Made by a program: the position numbers and the translations under genes. A DNA stretch of 64,000 nucleotides, from NCBI RefSeq assembly GCF_027925385.1, contig NZ_AP027142.1:850001-914000 (forward strand). The letters run 5' to 3'. The DNA comes from Methylocystis iwaonis (GTDB lineage Bacteria; Pseudomonadota; Alphaproteobacteria; Rhizobiales; Beijerinckiaceae). Under the pieces are notes generated by a model. It searched no databases and was not told the origin of the DNA. It was given only the letters and a program-made list of their open reading frames with translations. Within the stretch, counting starts at the first letter, position 1. Each line of letters opens with the position of its first letter. Below, piece after piece: positions 35,312-46,223 of this stretch.

Positions 35312-37463
35312 GCGGGACCGATCGGATGCGCTTGCCCGTCGCCGCGAAATAGGCGTTCAGCACAGCGGGCGCCGCGACGCAGATGGTCGGCTCGCCGACG
35401 CCGCCCCAGAAACCGCCGCTCGGCATGACGATGCATTCGACCTTCGGCATGTCCTTGAGGCGCATCGACTCGTAGCTGTCGAAATTCTCCTGCTCCACGC
35501 GGCCGTCCTTGGTGGTGATCGCGCCGTGAAAGAGCGCCGAGAGGCCATAGACGAATGAGCCCGCGATCTGCCGCTCGATCTGCGCCGGATTGACCGCGTA
35601 GCCGGGGTCCGTCGCCGCGACGATGCGGTGGATCTTGATCTTGTCGTCCTGCGCGACGGAGATTTCCGCGACCGCCGCGACATAGCTGCCGTAGCCCATA
35701 TAGCCGGCGATTCCGCGATGAACGCCATCCGGCGCTGGCTTGTCCCAGCCGGCGCGCGCGGCGACGGCCTCGAGCACGCCGAGGTGCTTGGGATGGTTCG
35801 CCATCAGCTTGCGCCGGAAGGCCAACGGGTCCTCGCCCGTCGCATGGGCGAGCTCGTCCATGAAACACTCGAGATAGATGGCGTTTTGGTTGATGTTCAC
35901 CCCGCGCCAGAAGCCCGGCGGGACGGGCGGGTTGCGCATCGAATGCTCGACGAGAAGATTGGGAACGTCGTAACCGATCTGTGCGTCGCCGGTCGAAACC
36001 AGCCCTTGGAACACCGCCGGATCGACGCCGTTCTTCACCGCCTGCGGCCGCACGGTCGAAAGAATCGACTGGCCGGAAATGCGTATATGCAGGGCAGTGA
36101 GCTTATTGTCGGCGTCGAAGGCGCCGGTGAGCTTGCACTGCGTGACGGGGTGATATTTGCCCTGCGTCATATCCTCTTCGCGCGACCAGAGCAGCTTCAC
36201 GGGCGTGCCCGGAAGCTGCTTCGCGATCAGCACCGCCTGCGTCACATAGTCTGTAAATCCTTTGCGACCGAAGCCGCCGCCGAGAATGGTCTTGTGCACG
36301 TCACATTTTTCAGCCGGCAGGCCCGAGGCGTGAACGACCGCATCGAAAGCCGCCTCGCCATTCTGCGTGCCGGTCCAGACCTCGCATCTATCAGGCGTAT
36401 AGAGCGCCGTCGCGTTCAAGGGCTCCATCGCCGCGTGGTTCTGGTGCGGATAGCTATAGACAGCCTCGACGACCTTGGGCGCCTTGGCGATCGCCGCATG
36501 CGCGCTGCCGTTCTCATTGCCGGTGACGGCGGGCTGCGAATCGTTCAACCCTTCCGCGAGCCATTTCGCCGTGTCGGCGCTGGAGGTCTTGGCGTTCGGG
36601 CCTTCGTCCCAAACGATGGGAAGCGTGTCGAGCGCCGTCTTCGCATGCCACCAGGTGTCGGCGACAACCGCCACGGCATTGTCGCCGACGCGCACGACCT
36701 TCTTCACCCCCTTGAAATTGGCGATCTTGCTTTCATCATAGCTCGCAAGCTTGCCGCCGAAGACGGGGCAGGCTTTGATCGCGGCGTTGAGCATGCCCGG
36801 CAGCTTGACGTCGGCGCCATAGATCATTTTGCCGGTGGTCTTGTCGGCGGTGTCGAGCCGCAGCAAGCCCTTGCCGGCGATTTTCCAGTCGCGCGGGTCC
36901 TTGAGCGTCACGTCGGTCGGCGGGGTGAGCTTCGCGGCCGCGTCGGCGACCTTGCCATAGCTCGTAGAGCGGCCAGAGGCGGCGTGGGTGATCACGCCTT
37001 TTTCGGCCCGGCATTCCTTCGCGGGAACGCTCCACTCATTGGCTGCGGCCTGGATCAGCATGGCGCGCGCCACGGCGCCGCCCTTACGCACATAATCCTG
37101 CGAGGAGCGAATGCCGCGGCTGCCGCCGGTCGAGAAATCGCCCCACACGCGGCTACGCGCCGCGCTCTCGCCGGGCGTGGGATATTCCGTCGTCACCTTG
37201 GTCCAGTCACAGTCGAGCTCCTCGGCGACGAGCTGCGCGAGCCCCGTGAGCGAGCCCTGGCCCATTTCCGACCGCGCGATGCGGATAATCACCGTGTCGT
37301 CCGGCTTCACGACGACCCAGGCGTTGACCTCGGGCTTTATCAGCGGCGCGGCTGTCGCCGTCTCGGCGCCGAAGGGAATGTCGAGGCCGAGCGCCAGGCC
37401 GCCGCCGAGCGAGGCGGCGCCGATGAGAAAGCCGCGGCGGCCGATGTCGATGCTGTTGCTCAT
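35283..37463 (-). CDS. Isoquinoline 1-oxidoreductase-type molybdopterin-binding large subunit
   Basis: A 726-residue molybdoenzyme large subunit of the IorB type. A twin-arginine signal (GRRGFLIGAAS, residues 8-18) sends the folded enzyme to the periplasm. Mo-binding segments include RSEMGQGSLTGLAQLVAEEL, GGGFGRKGF and the C-terminal GGVGEPTICVAAPAVLN with the catalytic-type glutamate. The substrate may be an aldehyde or N-heterocycle and cannot be read from sequence. The 2Fe-2S partner is encoded 12 bp upstream. Confidence 0.9.
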   Translation of the reverse strand: MSNSIDIGRRGFLIGAASLGGGLALGLDIPFGAETATAAPLIKPEVNAWVVVKPDDTVIIRIARSEMGQGSLTGLAQLVAEELDCDWTKVTTEYPTPGESAARSRVWGDFSTGGSRGIRSSQDYVRKGGAVARAMLIQAAANEWSVPAKECRAEKGVITHAASGRSTSYGKVADAAAKLTPPTDVTLKDPRDWKIAGKGLLRLDTADKTTGKMIYGADVKLPGMLNAAIKACPVFGGKLASYDESKIANFKGVKKVVRVGDNAVAVVADTWWHAKTALDTLPIVWDEGPNAKTSSADTAKWLAEGLNDSQPAVTGNENGSAHAAIAKAPKVVEAVYSYPHQNHAAMEPLNATALYTPDRCEVWTGTQNGEAAFDAVVHASGLPAEKCDVHKTILGGGFGRKGFTDYVTQAVLIAKQLPGTPVKLLWSREEDMTQGKYHPVTQCKLTGAFDADNKLTALHIRISGQSILSTVRPQAVKNGVDPAVFQGLVSTGDAQIGYDVPNLLVEHSMRNPPVPPGFWRGVNINQNAIYLECFMDELAHATGEDPLAFRRKLMANHPKHLGVLEAVAARAGWDKPAPDGVHRGIAGYMGYGSYVAAVAEISVAQDDKIKIHRIVAATDPGYAVNPAQIERQIAGSFVYGLSALFHGAITTKDGRVEQENFDSYESMRLKDMPKVECIVMPSGGFWGGVGEPTICVAAPAVLNAYFAATGKRIRSVPLKNANIGFV

Positions 37464-37475
37464 ATCGATCGTCCC

Positions 37476-37925
37476 TTAGGCCTTGGCGGCGGCGTGGATG
37501 GCCTCACGCACCTGCTGGAAGGTGCCGCAGCGGCAGATATTGGTGATGGCGTTGTCGATGTCATGGTCGCTCGGATTCGGCTTCTCGGAAAGAAGCGCCG
37601 CGACCGCCATGATCATGCCGCTCTGGCAATAGCCGCATTGCGGGACGTCGTGATCGATCCAGGCCTGCTGCACGCGATGCAACACGCCGTTTTGAGCAAG
37701 ACCCTCGATCGTCGTGATTTTCTTGCCGACGGCGTCGCCGACCGTCACGCTGCAGGAGCGCACGGCCTGTCCGTCGATATGGACCGTGCAGGCGCCGCAT
37801 TGCGCGATGCCGCAGCCATATTTCGTGCCCGTGAGGCCCGCATTCTCACGCAACGCCCAGAGCAGCGGCGTATCCGGCTCGACATCCACGTCGATCTTCG
37901 CGCCATTGACGAATAGAGCCGTCAT
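37476..37925 (-). CDS. [2Fe-2S] small subunit of the Mo hydroxylase (IorA-like)
   Basis: A 149-residue protein with two 2Fe-2S clusters: the plant-ferredoxin-type [16 protein letters not shown]...C and the four-helix type CGYCQSGM...CRCGTF. It transfers electrons from the Mo site of the large subunit. It has no signal peptide and is probably exported with the Tat-bearing large subunit. ATG 37925 is chosen over the longer frame to 38015. Confidence 0.93.
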   Translation of the reverse strand: MTALFVNGAKIDVDVEPDTPLLWALRENAGLTGTKYGCGIAQCGACTVHIDGQAVRSCSVTVGDAVGKKITTIEGLAQNGVLHRVQQAWIDHDVPQCGYCQSGMIMAVAALLSEKPNPSDHDIDNAITNICRCGTFQQVREAIHAAAKA

Positions 37926-38195
37926 TGCATCTTCCCCCGCCGCTCGATTTCGTTTCCGAAATCCTACCAAATGAGAAGGGTTTCGCCAAGCCGCTCGCAA
38001 GATTTGCGCGCTCATTTAGGGCGATGGCGATCCGCCGCGAGGGATGCGCGTTTCGCGGCGCGGAAGAGAAAACGCGTCGGATAAGCAATGAATGCAAGGG
38101 CGCGATTGCGAATCACCTTGTAAATCGTTAGCAATTTGCATTGTCGGCGCGGGCACGCGGCATTTGGCGGCCAATCGCGACGAGGAGAAAAGCTT

Positions 38196-38585
38196 ATGGC
38201 CAAGGCAAAAACCACCAAGGCTGCCGCGACCGCCAAGGTCAGCGGCAGGGAAGCTCCCACTGTTCGTCCGGTCAAGGAGACCATGACGAAGGCGGCGCTG
38301 ATCAACTATATCGCTGAGCAGAATGAGCTGCCGCGCAAGACGGCGGCGGCGGTCTACGCCACGCTGGAAGGCGTGTTTCTGGGTTCGGTTCACCCCAAGG
38401 GCGTCGGCGAATTCACGCTGCCGGGCCTTCTGAAGGTGACGCTGCGCAAGGTGCCGGCGCGCAAGGCGGGCACGCTGGTGCGCAATCCGGCCACCGGCGA
38501 AATGGTGAAGGCCGCAGCCAAGCCCGCGAGCGTGCGCGTCAAGATCCGCGCGCTTTCCAAGCTGAAGACGGCGGCGACCAAGTAA
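38196..38585 (+). CDS. HU/IHF-type DNA-binding protein with basic N-terminal extension
   Basis: A 129-residue histone-like protein. The first 40 residues are Lys/Ala/Thr-rich; the HU domain follows (MTKAALINYIAEQNELPRKTAAAVYATLE ... and the arm RKAGTLVRNPATGE). ATG 38196 follows GAGGAGAAA. The C-terminal tail is again Lys-rich (KLKTAATK). Standard HU is about 90 residues, so the extra basic ends could add non-specific DNA binding. Confidence 0.85.
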   Translation: MAKAKTTKAAATAKVSGREAPTVRPVKETMTKAALINYIAEQNELPRKTAAAVYATLEGVFLGSVHPKGVGEFTLPGLLKVTLRKVPARKAGTLVRNPATGEMVKAAAKPASVRVKIRALSKLKTAATK

Positions 38586-38586
38586 C

Positions 38587-38725
38587 GCCATTTCTGTTTG
38601 AACAGCTCGCATTGGGGGATGTCGCTCCCGGCGGGCTGAAAGCCCGACCGGGAATCCAGAGCCGCAAAAGCGCCGGTTTTGCTCTGGATTCCCGATCGCT
38701 CGCTTTGCGGGCGCCGGGAATGACG
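38587..38725. repeat. MITE-like dispersed repeat, family 1 (left end intact)
   Basis: Begins with GCCATTTCTGTTTGAACAGCTCGCATTGGGG directly after the HU gene stop and contains the GGCGGGCTGAAAGCCCGACC and TCTGGATTCCCGATCGCTCGC blocks, ending with GGGAATGAC. The ATACGAGATCC end is missing or diverged. Confidence 0.8.
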
Positions 38726-38847
38726 GATCGCTTCGGCGCTCCGCCATCACTGGGTCTCATTCTCACTAAAATCATTTCAGGCGGGCGTCGCGCCTGCTTC
38801 ATATTGGGAGTACAATCTCCCCGAATAGCCAAGCGCAAGAATGAGCG

Positions 38848-39999
38848 ATGTCGGAAGCAGCGAGCGGCGCCGTCCCTGAGCGTTACGTGATGTCGGTCGA
38901 CGGGCTGCGTGCTTTGATCGAGGCCCTCCGGGGCCGCGGGAAGCGCGTCGTTGCGCCCACGATCGGCGACGACGCGATCATCTACGACGACATCGACAGT
39001 CTCGACGATTTGCCGCGCGGCGTCACGGACGAGCAGGAGCCCGGCCGCTACAAGCTTGCCCAACGCGACGACGGCGCCTTTTTCGGCTATGCGGTCGGCC
39101 CGCACTCTTGGAAGAAGTTTCTCCACAAGCCTCTGCTGAATTTGTGGCGCGCCAAGCGGCAAGGTAGTGAGATCGAGGTCGAAGCGGAGCCGCTCGATCC
39201 GCAGAACTACGCATTCCTCGGCGTGCGCGCCTGCGAGCTGAACGCAATCGCCATACAGGACCGCGTGCTGATGGGGGGCGACTATGTCGATCCGCATTAC
39301 AAGGCGCAGCGGGAAGGCGCGTTTATCGTCGCGCTGAATTGTGGCAAGGCCGGCGGGACGTGCTTCTGCGTCTCGATGAAAACCGGCCCGAAGGTCACGG
39401 ATGGTTTCGATCTCGCGCTCACGGAGCTGATGTCCGCCGACGCGCATGAATTTCTCGTCGAGGCCGGCTCGCCCGCCGGCGCCGAGATTCTCGCCGAATT
39501 GCCGCGCCGCCCAGCGACACAGCAAGACGTCGACGCCGCTGACGAAGTCGTCGCGCAAACCGCCGCTTCGATGGGGCGGCGCATGCCGGATGAAGACGTG
39601 CCGGCGCTGCTGATGCGCAATCTCCAGCATCCGCGCTGGCAGGAGGTCGCGCAGCGCTGCCTTTCCTGCGCCAATTGCACCATGGTCTGCCCGACGTGCT
39701 TTTGCACCTCGGTCGAGGACCACAATGATCTTGCGGGCGTCGAGTCTTCGCGCAGCCGGCGCTGGGATTCCTGCTTCACCATGGATTATTCCTACATCCA
39801 CGGCGGGTCGGTGCGGCCGAGCGTCTCGTCGCGCTATCGGCAGTGGATGACGCATAAGCTCGCGACCTGGCACGAGCAGTTCGGCACGACCGGCTGCGTC
39901 GGCTGCGGGCGTTGCATCACCTGGTGTCCCGTCGGCATCGACATCACCGAGGAAACGCAGGCCATCTCCGACAGCGAGAAAAGCGCGAGGCAATCCTAA
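38848..39999 (+). CDS. Hydrogenase beta subunit, 4Fe-4S dicluster protein
   Basis: A 383-residue electron-transfer subunit like HydB of group 3b (sulf)hydrogenases. The C-terminal half has two 4Fe-4S motifs: [14 protein letters not shown] (about residues 272-285) and [16 protein letters not shown] (about 351-366). The N-terminal half has [10 protein letters not shown], typical of the family. First gene of a six-gene operon; its stop overlaps the next start (TAATG). Confidence 0.9.
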   Translation: MSEAASGAVPERYVMSVDGLRALIEALRGRGKRVVAPTIGDDAIIYDDIDSLDDLPRGVTDEQEPGRYKLAQRDDGAFFGYAVGPHSWKKFLHKPLLNLWRAKRQGSEIEVEAEPLDPQNYAFLGVRACELNAIAIQDRVLMGGDYVDPHYKAQREGAFIVALNCGKAGGTCFCVSMKTGPKVTDGFDLALTELMSADAHEFLVEAGSPAGAEILAELPRRPATQQDVDAADEVVAQTAASMGRRMPDEDVPALLMRNLQHPRWQEVAQRCLSCANCTMVCPTCFCTSVEDHNDLAGVESSRSRRWDSCFTMDYSYIHGGSVRPSVSSRYRQWMTHKLATWHEQFGTTGCVGCGRCITWCPVGIDITEETQAISDSEKSARQS

Positions 40000-40460
40000 T
40001 GGAGAATCTAGAGCGCATCCTCTCCGATCATCCGTTTTTCCACGGGGTGAACGAGGGTTTCGTCGCGCTTGCCGCGGGCTGCGCCAAAAATGCGCGCTTC
40101 GAAGCCGGCGATTTCATCTTCCATGAAGGCGAGGCGGCCGACCAATTTTACCTTGTCCGGGAGGGGCGCGTGGCCTTGCAAGTCGCGGCTCCGGGGCGCG
40201 GAGCGGCGACCTTTCTCACGCTCGGCGCCGGAGAGGTTTTCGGCGTCAATTGGCTCGTGCCGCCCTATCGCTGGGTCTATGACGCCAAGGCGCTCGAACG
40301 CTGCCGCCTCATCGCCATGGACGCCAAATGTCTGCGCGGCAAATGCGAAGCCGACCACAGCCTCGGTTATGACATCATGAAACGCCTCATGCCGGTGCTG
40401 ATCGACCGTCTGCACGAGACGCGGCTGCAATTCCTCGACCTCTATGGCTCCCACGGCTGA
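39999..40460 (+). CDS. Cyclic-nucleotide-binding-domain-like hydrogenase-operon protein
   Basis: A 153-residue protein with a cNMP-binding (cupin-like) fold: FEAGDFIFHEGEAADQFYLVREGRVAL and LTLGAGEVFGVNWLVPP. There is no DNA-binding domain. The phosphate-binding cassette is not canonical, so nucleotide binding is doubtful. Overlaps both neighbours, so it is made together with the hydrogenase; a structural or regulatory accessory role is inferred. Confidence 0.8.
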   Translation: MENLERILSDHPFFHGVNEGFVALAAGCAKNARFEAGDFIFHEGEAADQFYLVREGRVALQVAAPGRGAATFLTLGAGEVFGVNWLVPPYRWVYDAKALERCRLIAMDAKCLRGKCEADHSLGYDIMKRLMPVLIDRLHETRLQFLDLYGSHG

Positions 40461-41313
40461 GACGATGATGTCCGAGACAGCGGCTCTCCTGCACGCAAGG
40501 CCGATGGTTCCGCAGATCGCCCATGTGCGCCGGCGCCGCCATGACGCGCCGGACGCCTGGACGCTGGAGCTGGAAATGGCGGGCGGCGCGCGTTTTCATT
40601 ACGCGCCGGGCCAATTCAACATGCTCACGGCCTTCGGCGTCGGCGAGGCGGCGATCAGCGTCAGCGGCGACCCGGCCGACGGCCCGCTCATCCATACGAT
40701 CCGCGCCGTCGGTCCCGTCTCCAAAGCGCTGACGCAGCTCGGCCCCGGCGATCCGATCGGCGTTCGTGGGCCTTTCGGCGTCGGTTGGCCCATGGCGCAG
40801 GCCGAGGGCAGGGACGTTGTCGTGGTCGCCGGCGGATTGGGCGTCGCGCCTTTGCGGCCGGCGCTTTACAGCCTGCTCGGCGCGCGCGATCGTTTCGGCA
40901 AGGTGACGCTGCTCTTCGGCGCGCGGCGGCCGGAGGAGATCGTCTTTCGACGCGAGGTCGAGCACTGGCGCGGCCGTCTCGACATGGACGTCGAAGTCAC
41001 GGTCGATCATGCGACGGGCGACTGGCATGGCAATGTCGGCGTCGTCACCAATCTGCTCTCGCGCCTCGACATCGACCCTGCGAAAACCCTCGCCATGGTG
41101 TGCGGCCCGGAGGTGATGATGCGCTTCGTCTCGATGGCGCTCGTCGATAAGGGCGTCGGCGAAGAGGCGATCTATCTCTCGATGGAGCGCAATATGAAAT
41201 GCGCCATCGGCCAGTGCGGCCACTGCCAGCTCGGGCCCACCTTCATCTGCCGAGACGGGCCGGTCTTCACTTATGCGCGGCTGAAACCCCTTCTCGCGAT
41301 CAAGGAGCTTTGA
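40444..41313 (+). CDS. Hydrogenase gamma subunit, FAD/NAD(P)-binding
   Basis: A 289-residue diaphorase subunit like HydG of group 3b hydrogenases. It has a ferredoxin-reductase fold: FAD region [13 protein letters not shown](P) region [16 protein letters not shown], and a C-terminal 2Fe-2S-type cysteine set [17 protein letters not shown]. It passes electrons between the beta subunit and NAD(P)H. ATG 40444 overlaps the previous gene; ATG 40465 is also possible. Confidence 0.92.
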   Translation: MAPTAETMMSETAALLHARPMVPQIAHVRRRRHDAPDAWTLELEMAGGARFHYAPGQFNMLTAFGVGEAAISVSGDPADGPLIHTIRAVGPVSKALTQLGPGDPIGVRGPFGVGWPMAQAEGRDVVVVAGGLGVAPLRPALYSLLGARDRFGKVTLLFGARRPEEIVFRREVEHWRGRLDMDVEVTVDHATGDWHGNVGVVTNLLSRLDIDPAKTLAMVCGPEVMMRFVSMALVDKGVGEEAIYLSMERNMKCAIGQCGHCQLGPTFICRDGPVFTYARLKPLLAIKEL

Positions 41314-41314
41314 C

Positions 41315-42106
41315 ATGGAGGCCAGGAAGCCGCGTCTGGCGGTCTGGAAATTCGCCTCCTGCGACGGATGCCAATTGAGCCTGCTCGATTGCGAGGATGA
41401 GCTTCTCGCCATCGCCGGCGCGATCGACATCGGCTATTTTCCCGAGGCGACGCGCGGCGAGGTCAAAGGCGTCTACGATCTCTCGCTGGTCGAAGGCTCG
41501 GTCACCACGGCCCATGACGTCGAGCGTATCCACGAAGTGCGCCGCCGTTCGAAAACGCTGATCACCATCGGCGCCTGCGCGACCTCTGGCGGCATTCAGG
41601 CGCTGCGCAATTTTGCCGACGTGCGCGAATATATCTCCATCGTCTACGCACATCCCGAATATATCCACACGCTCGAAACCTCGACCGCCATCTCCGAGCA
41701 TGTGCCCGTCGATTTCGAGCTGCGCGGCTGCCCAATCAACAAGGGACAGCTCGTCGACGTCGTCTCGGCCTTTCTCGCTGGCCGGCGCCCGAACACGCAG
41801 GCGCACAGCGTCTGCATCCAGTGCAAGCTCAAGGGCAATGTCTGCGTGATGGTTGCGAAGGCGATGCCTTGCCTGGGGCCGGTGACGCATGAGGGCTGCG
41901 GCGCGCTCTGTCCTTCTTATGATCGCGGCTGCTATGGCTGCTTCGGCCCCAAGGAGACGCCCAACGCTCCCTCCCTGAGCGGCTGGTTCGCCGGCATGGG
42001 CATGGACTCGAAGGGGCTCGAACGCATCTACCGCACCTTCAACGCCAATGCCGAACCCTTCCGCAAGGAGAGCGAACGCCATGACGCGCAAGACCGTAAA
42101 GGTTGA
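41315..42106 (+). CDS. NiFe hydrogenase small (delta) subunit
   Basis: A 263-residue small subunit. The proximal cluster motif is [10 protein letters not shown] (C16, C19), with GACATSGG and RGCPINKGQ further on, and cysteine-rich C-terminal region ([11 protein letters not shown] ... CGALCP ... CYGCFGP). No signal peptide, so the enzyme is cytoplasmic. It begins one base after the gamma gene and overlaps the large subunit gene by 26 bp. Confidence 0.94.
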   Translation: MEARKPRLAVWKFASCDGCQLSLLDCEDELLAIAGAIDIGYFPEATRGEVKGVYDLSLVEGSVTTAHDVERIHEVRRRSKTLITIGACATSGGIQALRNFADVREYISIVYAHPEYIHTLETSTAISEHVPVDFELRGCPINKGQLVDVVSAFLAGRRPNTQAHSVCIQCKLKGNVCVMVAKAMPCLGPVTHEGCGALCPSYDRGCYGCFGPKETPNAPSLSGWFAGMGMDSKGLERIYRTFNANAEPFRKESERHDAQDRKG

Positions 42107-43373
42107 CGTTCTTGCCCGCGTCGAGGGCGAAGGGGCGCTGAAGGTCGTCCTGCGCGACGGCAAGGTCGAGAGCGCCGAGTTCAACATCTTCGAGCCGCCG
42201 CGCTTTTTCGAGGCCTTTCTGCGCGGCCGTCACTTCGTCGAGACGCCGGACATCGTCGCGCGTATCTGCGGCATTTGTCCGATCGCTTATCAGATGAGCG
42301 GCGTTCATGCGCTCGAAAATTTGTTGGGGGTGAAGGTCGAGGGGCCGCTGCGCGATCTGCGCCGGTTGATCTATTGCGGCGAATGGATCGAGTCGCACGT
42401 GCTGCATATCTACATGCTGCATGCGCCCGACTTTTTGGGCTATGACGGCGGCGTGCAAATGGCGCGCGACCATGGCGACGCCGTCAAGCGCGGCCTGCAG
42501 CTCAAGAAGGTGGGTAACGAAATTCTACAGCTGCTTGGCGGCCGCGAAATCCATCCCGTTAACGTGCGCGTCGGCGGTTTCCATCGGGCGCCGCGCAAGC
42601 GCGAGCTGGCGCCGCTCGCCGAGAAGCTGAAATGGGCGCGCGAGGCGGCGCTGGAGACGGCGCGCTGGGTCGCGACCTTCGACTTTCCTGAGCGTGAGCG
42701 CGACTACACTTTCGTCACGCTGCGCCATCCTGACGAATACCCCTTCAACGAAGGCCGTATCGTCTCCAACAAGGGCCTCGATATTTCGGCCGCTGAATAT
42801 GACGCGCATTTCGAGGAGACGCATGTCGCCCATTCGACTGCGCTGCATTCGCATCTGCGCGATGGCGGCGGCGCCTATCTCACGGGACCGATGGCCCGCT
42901 ACAATCTCGCCTTCGAGCAGCTATCCGCGTTGGCGAAAGAGACCGCGCGAGAGATCGGCCTCGGCGAAAGCTGCCGCAATCCCTATCGCAGCATCATGGT
43001 GCGGGCGGTCGAGACGATCTACGCCTGCGACGAAGCGCTGCGCGTGATCGAGAACTACGAGCAGCCCGACCGGCCTTTCGTCCCCGTGGAGCCCCGCGCC
43101 GGCGTCGGCCATGCAGCGACAGAGGCGCCGCGCGGCATGCTCTATCATCGCTACCAAATCGACGACGCGGGCACGATCGCCGACGCGCAGATTGTGCCGC
43201 CGACATCACAGAACCAGGCCTGTCTCGAAGAGGACCTCATAGACATCATCGGCGGCTTCTCCGATTTGCCTCACAAAGAATTGCAGTACCGCTGCGAGCA
43301 AACCGTGCGCAATTACGACCCCTGCATTTCCTGCGCGACGCATTTTCTCAAGCTGGAGATCGACAGGGGGTAG
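42081..43373 (+). CDS. NiFe hydrogenase large (alpha) subunit, group 3b-like
   Basis: A 430-residue catalytic subunit. Nickel ligands are the L1 motif RICGICP (C63, C66) and the C-terminal L2 motif DPCISCATH (C415, C418, H421) followed by only nine residues. Closeness to group 3b (NADP-linked bidirectional) is judged from the operon composition and the [12 protein letters not shown] continuation of L1. ATG 42081 is chosen, giving the family start VEGEGAL. Followed by a maturation protease. Confidence 0.94.
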   Translation: MTRKTVKVDVLARVEGEGALKVVLRDGKVESAEFNIFEPPRFFEAFLRGRHFVETPDIVARICGICPIAYQMSGVHALENLLGVKVEGPLRDLRRLIYCGEWIESHVLHIYMLHAPDFLGYDGGVQMARDHGDAVKRGLQLKKVGNEILQLLGGREIHPVNVRVGGFHRAPRKRELAPLAEKLKWAREAALETARWVATFDFPERERDYTFVTLRHPDEYPFNEGRIVSNKGLDISAAEYDAHFEETHVAHSTALHSHLRDGGGAYLTGPMARYNLAFEQLSALAKETAREIGLGESCRNPYRSIMVRAVETIYACDEALRVIENYEQPDRPFVPVEPRAGVGHAATEAPRGMLYHRYQIDDAGTIADAQIVPPTSQNQACLEEDLIDIIGGFSDLPHKELQYRCEQTVRNYDPCISCATHFLKLEIDRG

Positions 43374-43378
43374 CGCGC

Positions 43379-43852
43379 GTGACGCAAGGCCGGGTGGTCG
43401 TCATCGGCGTCGGCAATCTCGATCGAGGCGATGACGCTGCAGGCCGTGAGGTTGCAAGACGTCTGCGGGCGGCAGGCGAGCGCCACGCCGAAATCCTAGA
43501 GCTCGAAGGGGAAGCGACAGGCATCCTCGCTGCGCTCGAAAAAGCTGAGACAGCGTTCCTCGTCGACGCCTGCTTTTCCGGCGCGCCGGCCGGAGCCATT
43601 CATCGCTTCGACGCCGCCGAGGGCCTTCCAGCACATACGAACTTCAGCCTTTCATCCCACGGCTTCGGCCTCGCCGAAGCGGTGGAGTTGGCGAAGGCGC
43701 TCGGCGCATTGCCGCTGCGTTGCATCGTTTACGCGATAGAGGGCGAATCTTTTGAGATAAGCAAGCCCGTTTCCGCCGCTGTCACTCGCGCGATCGAAGA
43801 GGTCGCGATGCACGTGCGCGATGAGATTCACGCTCTTCTGAGGCGCGAATAA
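43379..43852 (+). CDS. Hydrogenase maturation protease
   Basis: A 157-residue HycI/HybD-type endopeptidase with GVGNLDRGDDAAG at the N-terminus and a further conserved His in SSHGFGL. It trims the C-terminus of the large subunit after nickel insertion. GTG start 43379, 5 bp after the large subunit stop. No hypABCDEF genes are in the window, so the rest of the maturation machinery must be elsewhere. Confidence 0.9.
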   Translation: MTQGRVVVIGVGNLDRGDDAAGREVARRLRAAGERHAEILELEGEATGILAALEKAETAFLVDACFSGAPAGAIHRFDAAEGLPAHTNFSLSSHGFGLAEAVELAKALGALPLRCIVYAIEGESFEISKPVSAAVTRAIEEVAMHVRDEIHALLRRE

Positions 43853-44010
43853 TACTATTTCCGTTTGAACAGCTCGCATGGGGCTTGTCATTCCCGGCGG
43901 GCTGAAAGCCCGACCGGGCATCCAGAGCCACAAAAGCGCGGGCTCTGGTTTCCCGATCGCTCGCTGCGCGTCGGGAATGACACGGGCCCGATTAAGCGGA
44001 TCTCGTATAA
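43853..44010. repeat. MITE-like dispersed repeat, family 1 (full copy)
   Basis: Begins TACTATTTCCGTTTGAACAGCTCGCATGGGG and ends ATTAAGCGGATCTCGTATA, the two imperfect inverted terminal sequences. It fills the space between the convergent protease and galT genes. Confidence 0.88.
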
Positions 44011-44025
44011 CGCTTCGCTGGCGCG

Positions 44026-45066
44026 TCAGCGCGACAATGAAGCCCTCAGCCGCTCGGCCGCGCTCTCCGGCGTAATGTCCCTCTGCGGCGACCCCAGCAA
44101 CTCGAAGCCGACCATGAACTTTCGGATCGTCGCCGAACGCAGCAGCGGCGGATAGAAATGGCCGTGAAAATGCCAGTGCGGATGCGCGGCGCCGTCGCTC
44201 GGACGCTGATGGAAACCCATCGAATAAGGAAAGGGCGTGGAGAAGAGATTATCGTAGCATTTGGTGAGTTGGCTCAAAATATCGGCCAGCGCGCGCGAGT
44301 CGCTTTCGCCGAATTCGTCGAGGGCGACCATGTGGCGGCGCGGCAGCAGCACGGTCTCGAAAGGCCAGGTCGCCCAAAACGGAACAAGCGCGACAAAACC
44401 GTCATTCTCGCAAACGACGCGCTCGCGCTTCTCGAGTTCGAGCGCCAGATAGTCGCATAGAAGGCACGTTCTGCGGCTTTCGAAATAATCGCGCTGGCGG
44501 ACCGATTCTTTCAAGATTTCGTTCGGCTCGCTCTGCGTCGCCCAAATCTGGCAGTGTGGATGCGGATTGCTCGCGCCCATCATCGCGCCGCGATTCTCGA
44601 AAATCTGAACAAAGCCGACCAAGGGATTGGCGTCGAGGCGGGCAAACTCCTCGCGCCATAGCTCCACGACCTTTGTAATGTCGCCGACGCTCATGCGCGA
44701 CAGAGTGAGATCATGTCGAGGCGAGAAACACACGACGCGGCAGAAGCCAGGTTCGCCTTGCGCGACGATCAGCCCCTTCTCATTGATCTCCTCTCGTGGC
44801 GCGTCAGCCAGGAGCGCGGCGAAGTCATTGTCGAAGGCGAAGACGTCTTCATACGCCGGGTTGCGTTCGCCATTTGCGCGCGCGTTGCCCGGGCAAAGAT
44901 AGCAGCCGGGATCGTAAGACGGGATGGCGGCCTCGGCTTTGGCCTCGGTCTGGCCCTGCCAGGGCCGGTTCGTGCGATGCGGGGAGACGAGCACCCACTC
45001 GCCGGTGAGGGCGTTGAGGCGGCGGTGTGAGTCGTGTTGCAATCGCAGCATAGGGGCATCCGTCAA
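44026..45066 (-). CDS. galT: Galactose-1-phosphate uridylyltransferase
   Basis: A 346-residue Leloir enzyme exchanging UMP between UDP-glucose and galactose-1-phosphate. Active-site HPH is in [12 protein letters not shown]; zinc-ligand Cys are in CYLCPGN. Overlaps galK by 4 nt. galE is not in the window. Confidence 0.94.
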   Translation of the reverse strand: MTDAPMLRLQHDSHRRLNALTGEWVLVSPHRTNRPWQGQTEAKAEAAIPSYDPGCYLCPGNARANGERNPAYEDVFAFDNDFAALLADAPREEINEKGLIVAQGEPGFCRVVCFSPRHDLTLSRMSVGDITKVVELWREEFARLDANPLVGFVQIFENRGAMMGASNPHPHCQIWATQSEPNEILKESVRQRDYFESRRTCLLCDYLALELEKRERVVCENDGFVALVPFWATWPFETVLLPRRHMVALDEFGESDSRALADILSQLTKCYDNLFSTPFPYSMGFHQRPSDGAAHPHWHFHGHFYPPLLRSATIRKFMVGFELLGSPQRDITPESAAERLRASLSR

Positions 45067-46223
45067 AAAATGGCGGGCCCGGCTCCGGGGCCGGGAAAGC
45101 AGGTGAAGATCATCGGCGATAAATTCGTCGCCTTTTCGTAAGCTGGACCGACAGCGTCGGCAAAATGCGCCGTTGCGAACGCTTCGACGAGCGCCACCAC
45201 ACAGCCGCCGAAGCCGCCGCCGGTCATGCGCGCGCCGTAGACGCCGGGGACCCCACGCGCAAGCTCGGCCATCAGATCGAGCTCTGCGCAGCTCACCTTA
45301 TAATCGTTGCGCAAGCTCTCGTGAGAGGCGTTCATCAGCCGGCCGAATTCGGTGAAATCGCGCGTCTCGAGCGCAGCCACCGCGGCGAGCGCACGGGCGT
45401 TCTCGGAGACGACATGCCGCGCGCGCTTGAAGATCGTCGCTGGAAGACGCGCCGCATGCGCCTCGAGCTGCTCGACGCCGACATCGCGCAGCGCCATTAC
45501 GCCTTTGATCGAAGAAGACAGAAGCGCGACCGCTTCCTCACACTCGCGGCGACGCTCGTTGAACGCGCTGCCGGCGAGTTCGTGGTGAACCATCGTGTTG
45601 CAGATCACGATCCGCACAGACGGGTCGATGGGCACGGTCCGGTGTTCGAGGCTGCGGCAATCGAGCAGCAAGGCCGCGCCTTCGACGCCGTGGCAGGAAA
45701 TGAACTGGTCCATGATCCCGCAGCGCATGCCGACGAAATCATTCTCGGCGCGCTGGCAGATCTTCGCGAGATCGAGAAGGTCGATCTCCTCGCCGGAGAC
45801 GCTCAGCAGCGCATAGCCGACCGCGACTTCGAGCGCCGCAGAGGCCGAGAGTCCGGAGCCCATCGACAATGTGCTGAAGACCATGATGTCGGCGCCGCGT
45901 AGCCTATAGCCGGACTTTTCGAGCTCGAGCGCAACGCCGCAGATATAATCGCTCCACGCGCCGGCGCGGCTCTGCGGCTCGTCGAGATCGAACGCAAAAT
46001 CGCTGTTCAAATTCACTGAGTGAACGCGGATCATGCGATCCGACCGCGCCGCAATCGCCGCATAAGTCGAAAGGTCGAGCGCGGCCGGCAGCACGAAGCC
46101 GTCGTTGTAGTCCGTGTGCTCACCAATCAGATTGACGCGCCCGGGCGCGCGGAAAACAAGCGGCTCCGCCCCGTAGCGGCGCCGGAACAGAAGCGGCAAA
46201 TCCTTGGCGTCGAGAGTCTGCAT
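45063..46223 (-). CDS. galK: Galactokinase
   Basis: A 386-residue GHMP kinase. The galactokinase signature [19 protein letters not shown], the ATP-binding [13 protein letters not shown] and the C-terminal [11 protein letters not shown] are present. ATG 46223 gives a typical length; a longer frame begins with TTG at 46286. Divergent from the GH2 gene, suggesting shared control. Confidence 0.94.
   Translation of the reverse strand: MQTLDAKDLPLLFRRRYGAEPLVFRAPGRVNLIGEHTDYNDGFVLPAALDLSTYAAIAARSDRMIRVHSVNLNSDFAFDLDEPQSRAGAWSDYICGVALELEKSGYRLRGADIMVFSTLSMGSGLSASAALEVAVGYALLSVSGEEIDLLDLAKICQRAENDFVGMRCGIMDQFISCHGVEGAALLLDCRSLEHRTVPIDPSVRIVICNTMVHHELAGSAFNERRRECEEAVALLSSSIKGVMALRDVGVEQLEAHAARLPATIFKRARHVVSENARALAAVAALETRDFTEFGRLMNASHESLRNDYKVSCAELDLMAELARGVPGVYGARMTGGGFGGCVVALVEAFATAHFADAVGPAYEKATNLSPMIFTCFPGPGAGPAIF

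Noticed and set aside
35628..37916. Long plus-strand open frame, 762 residues
   Set aside because: Complement of the two Mo hydroxylase genes.
42250..42300. Missing His in the L1 motif of the hydrogenase large subunit
   Set aside because: Tyr after RICGICP appears to be normal in group 3b-like enzymes; all four nickel cysteines are present.
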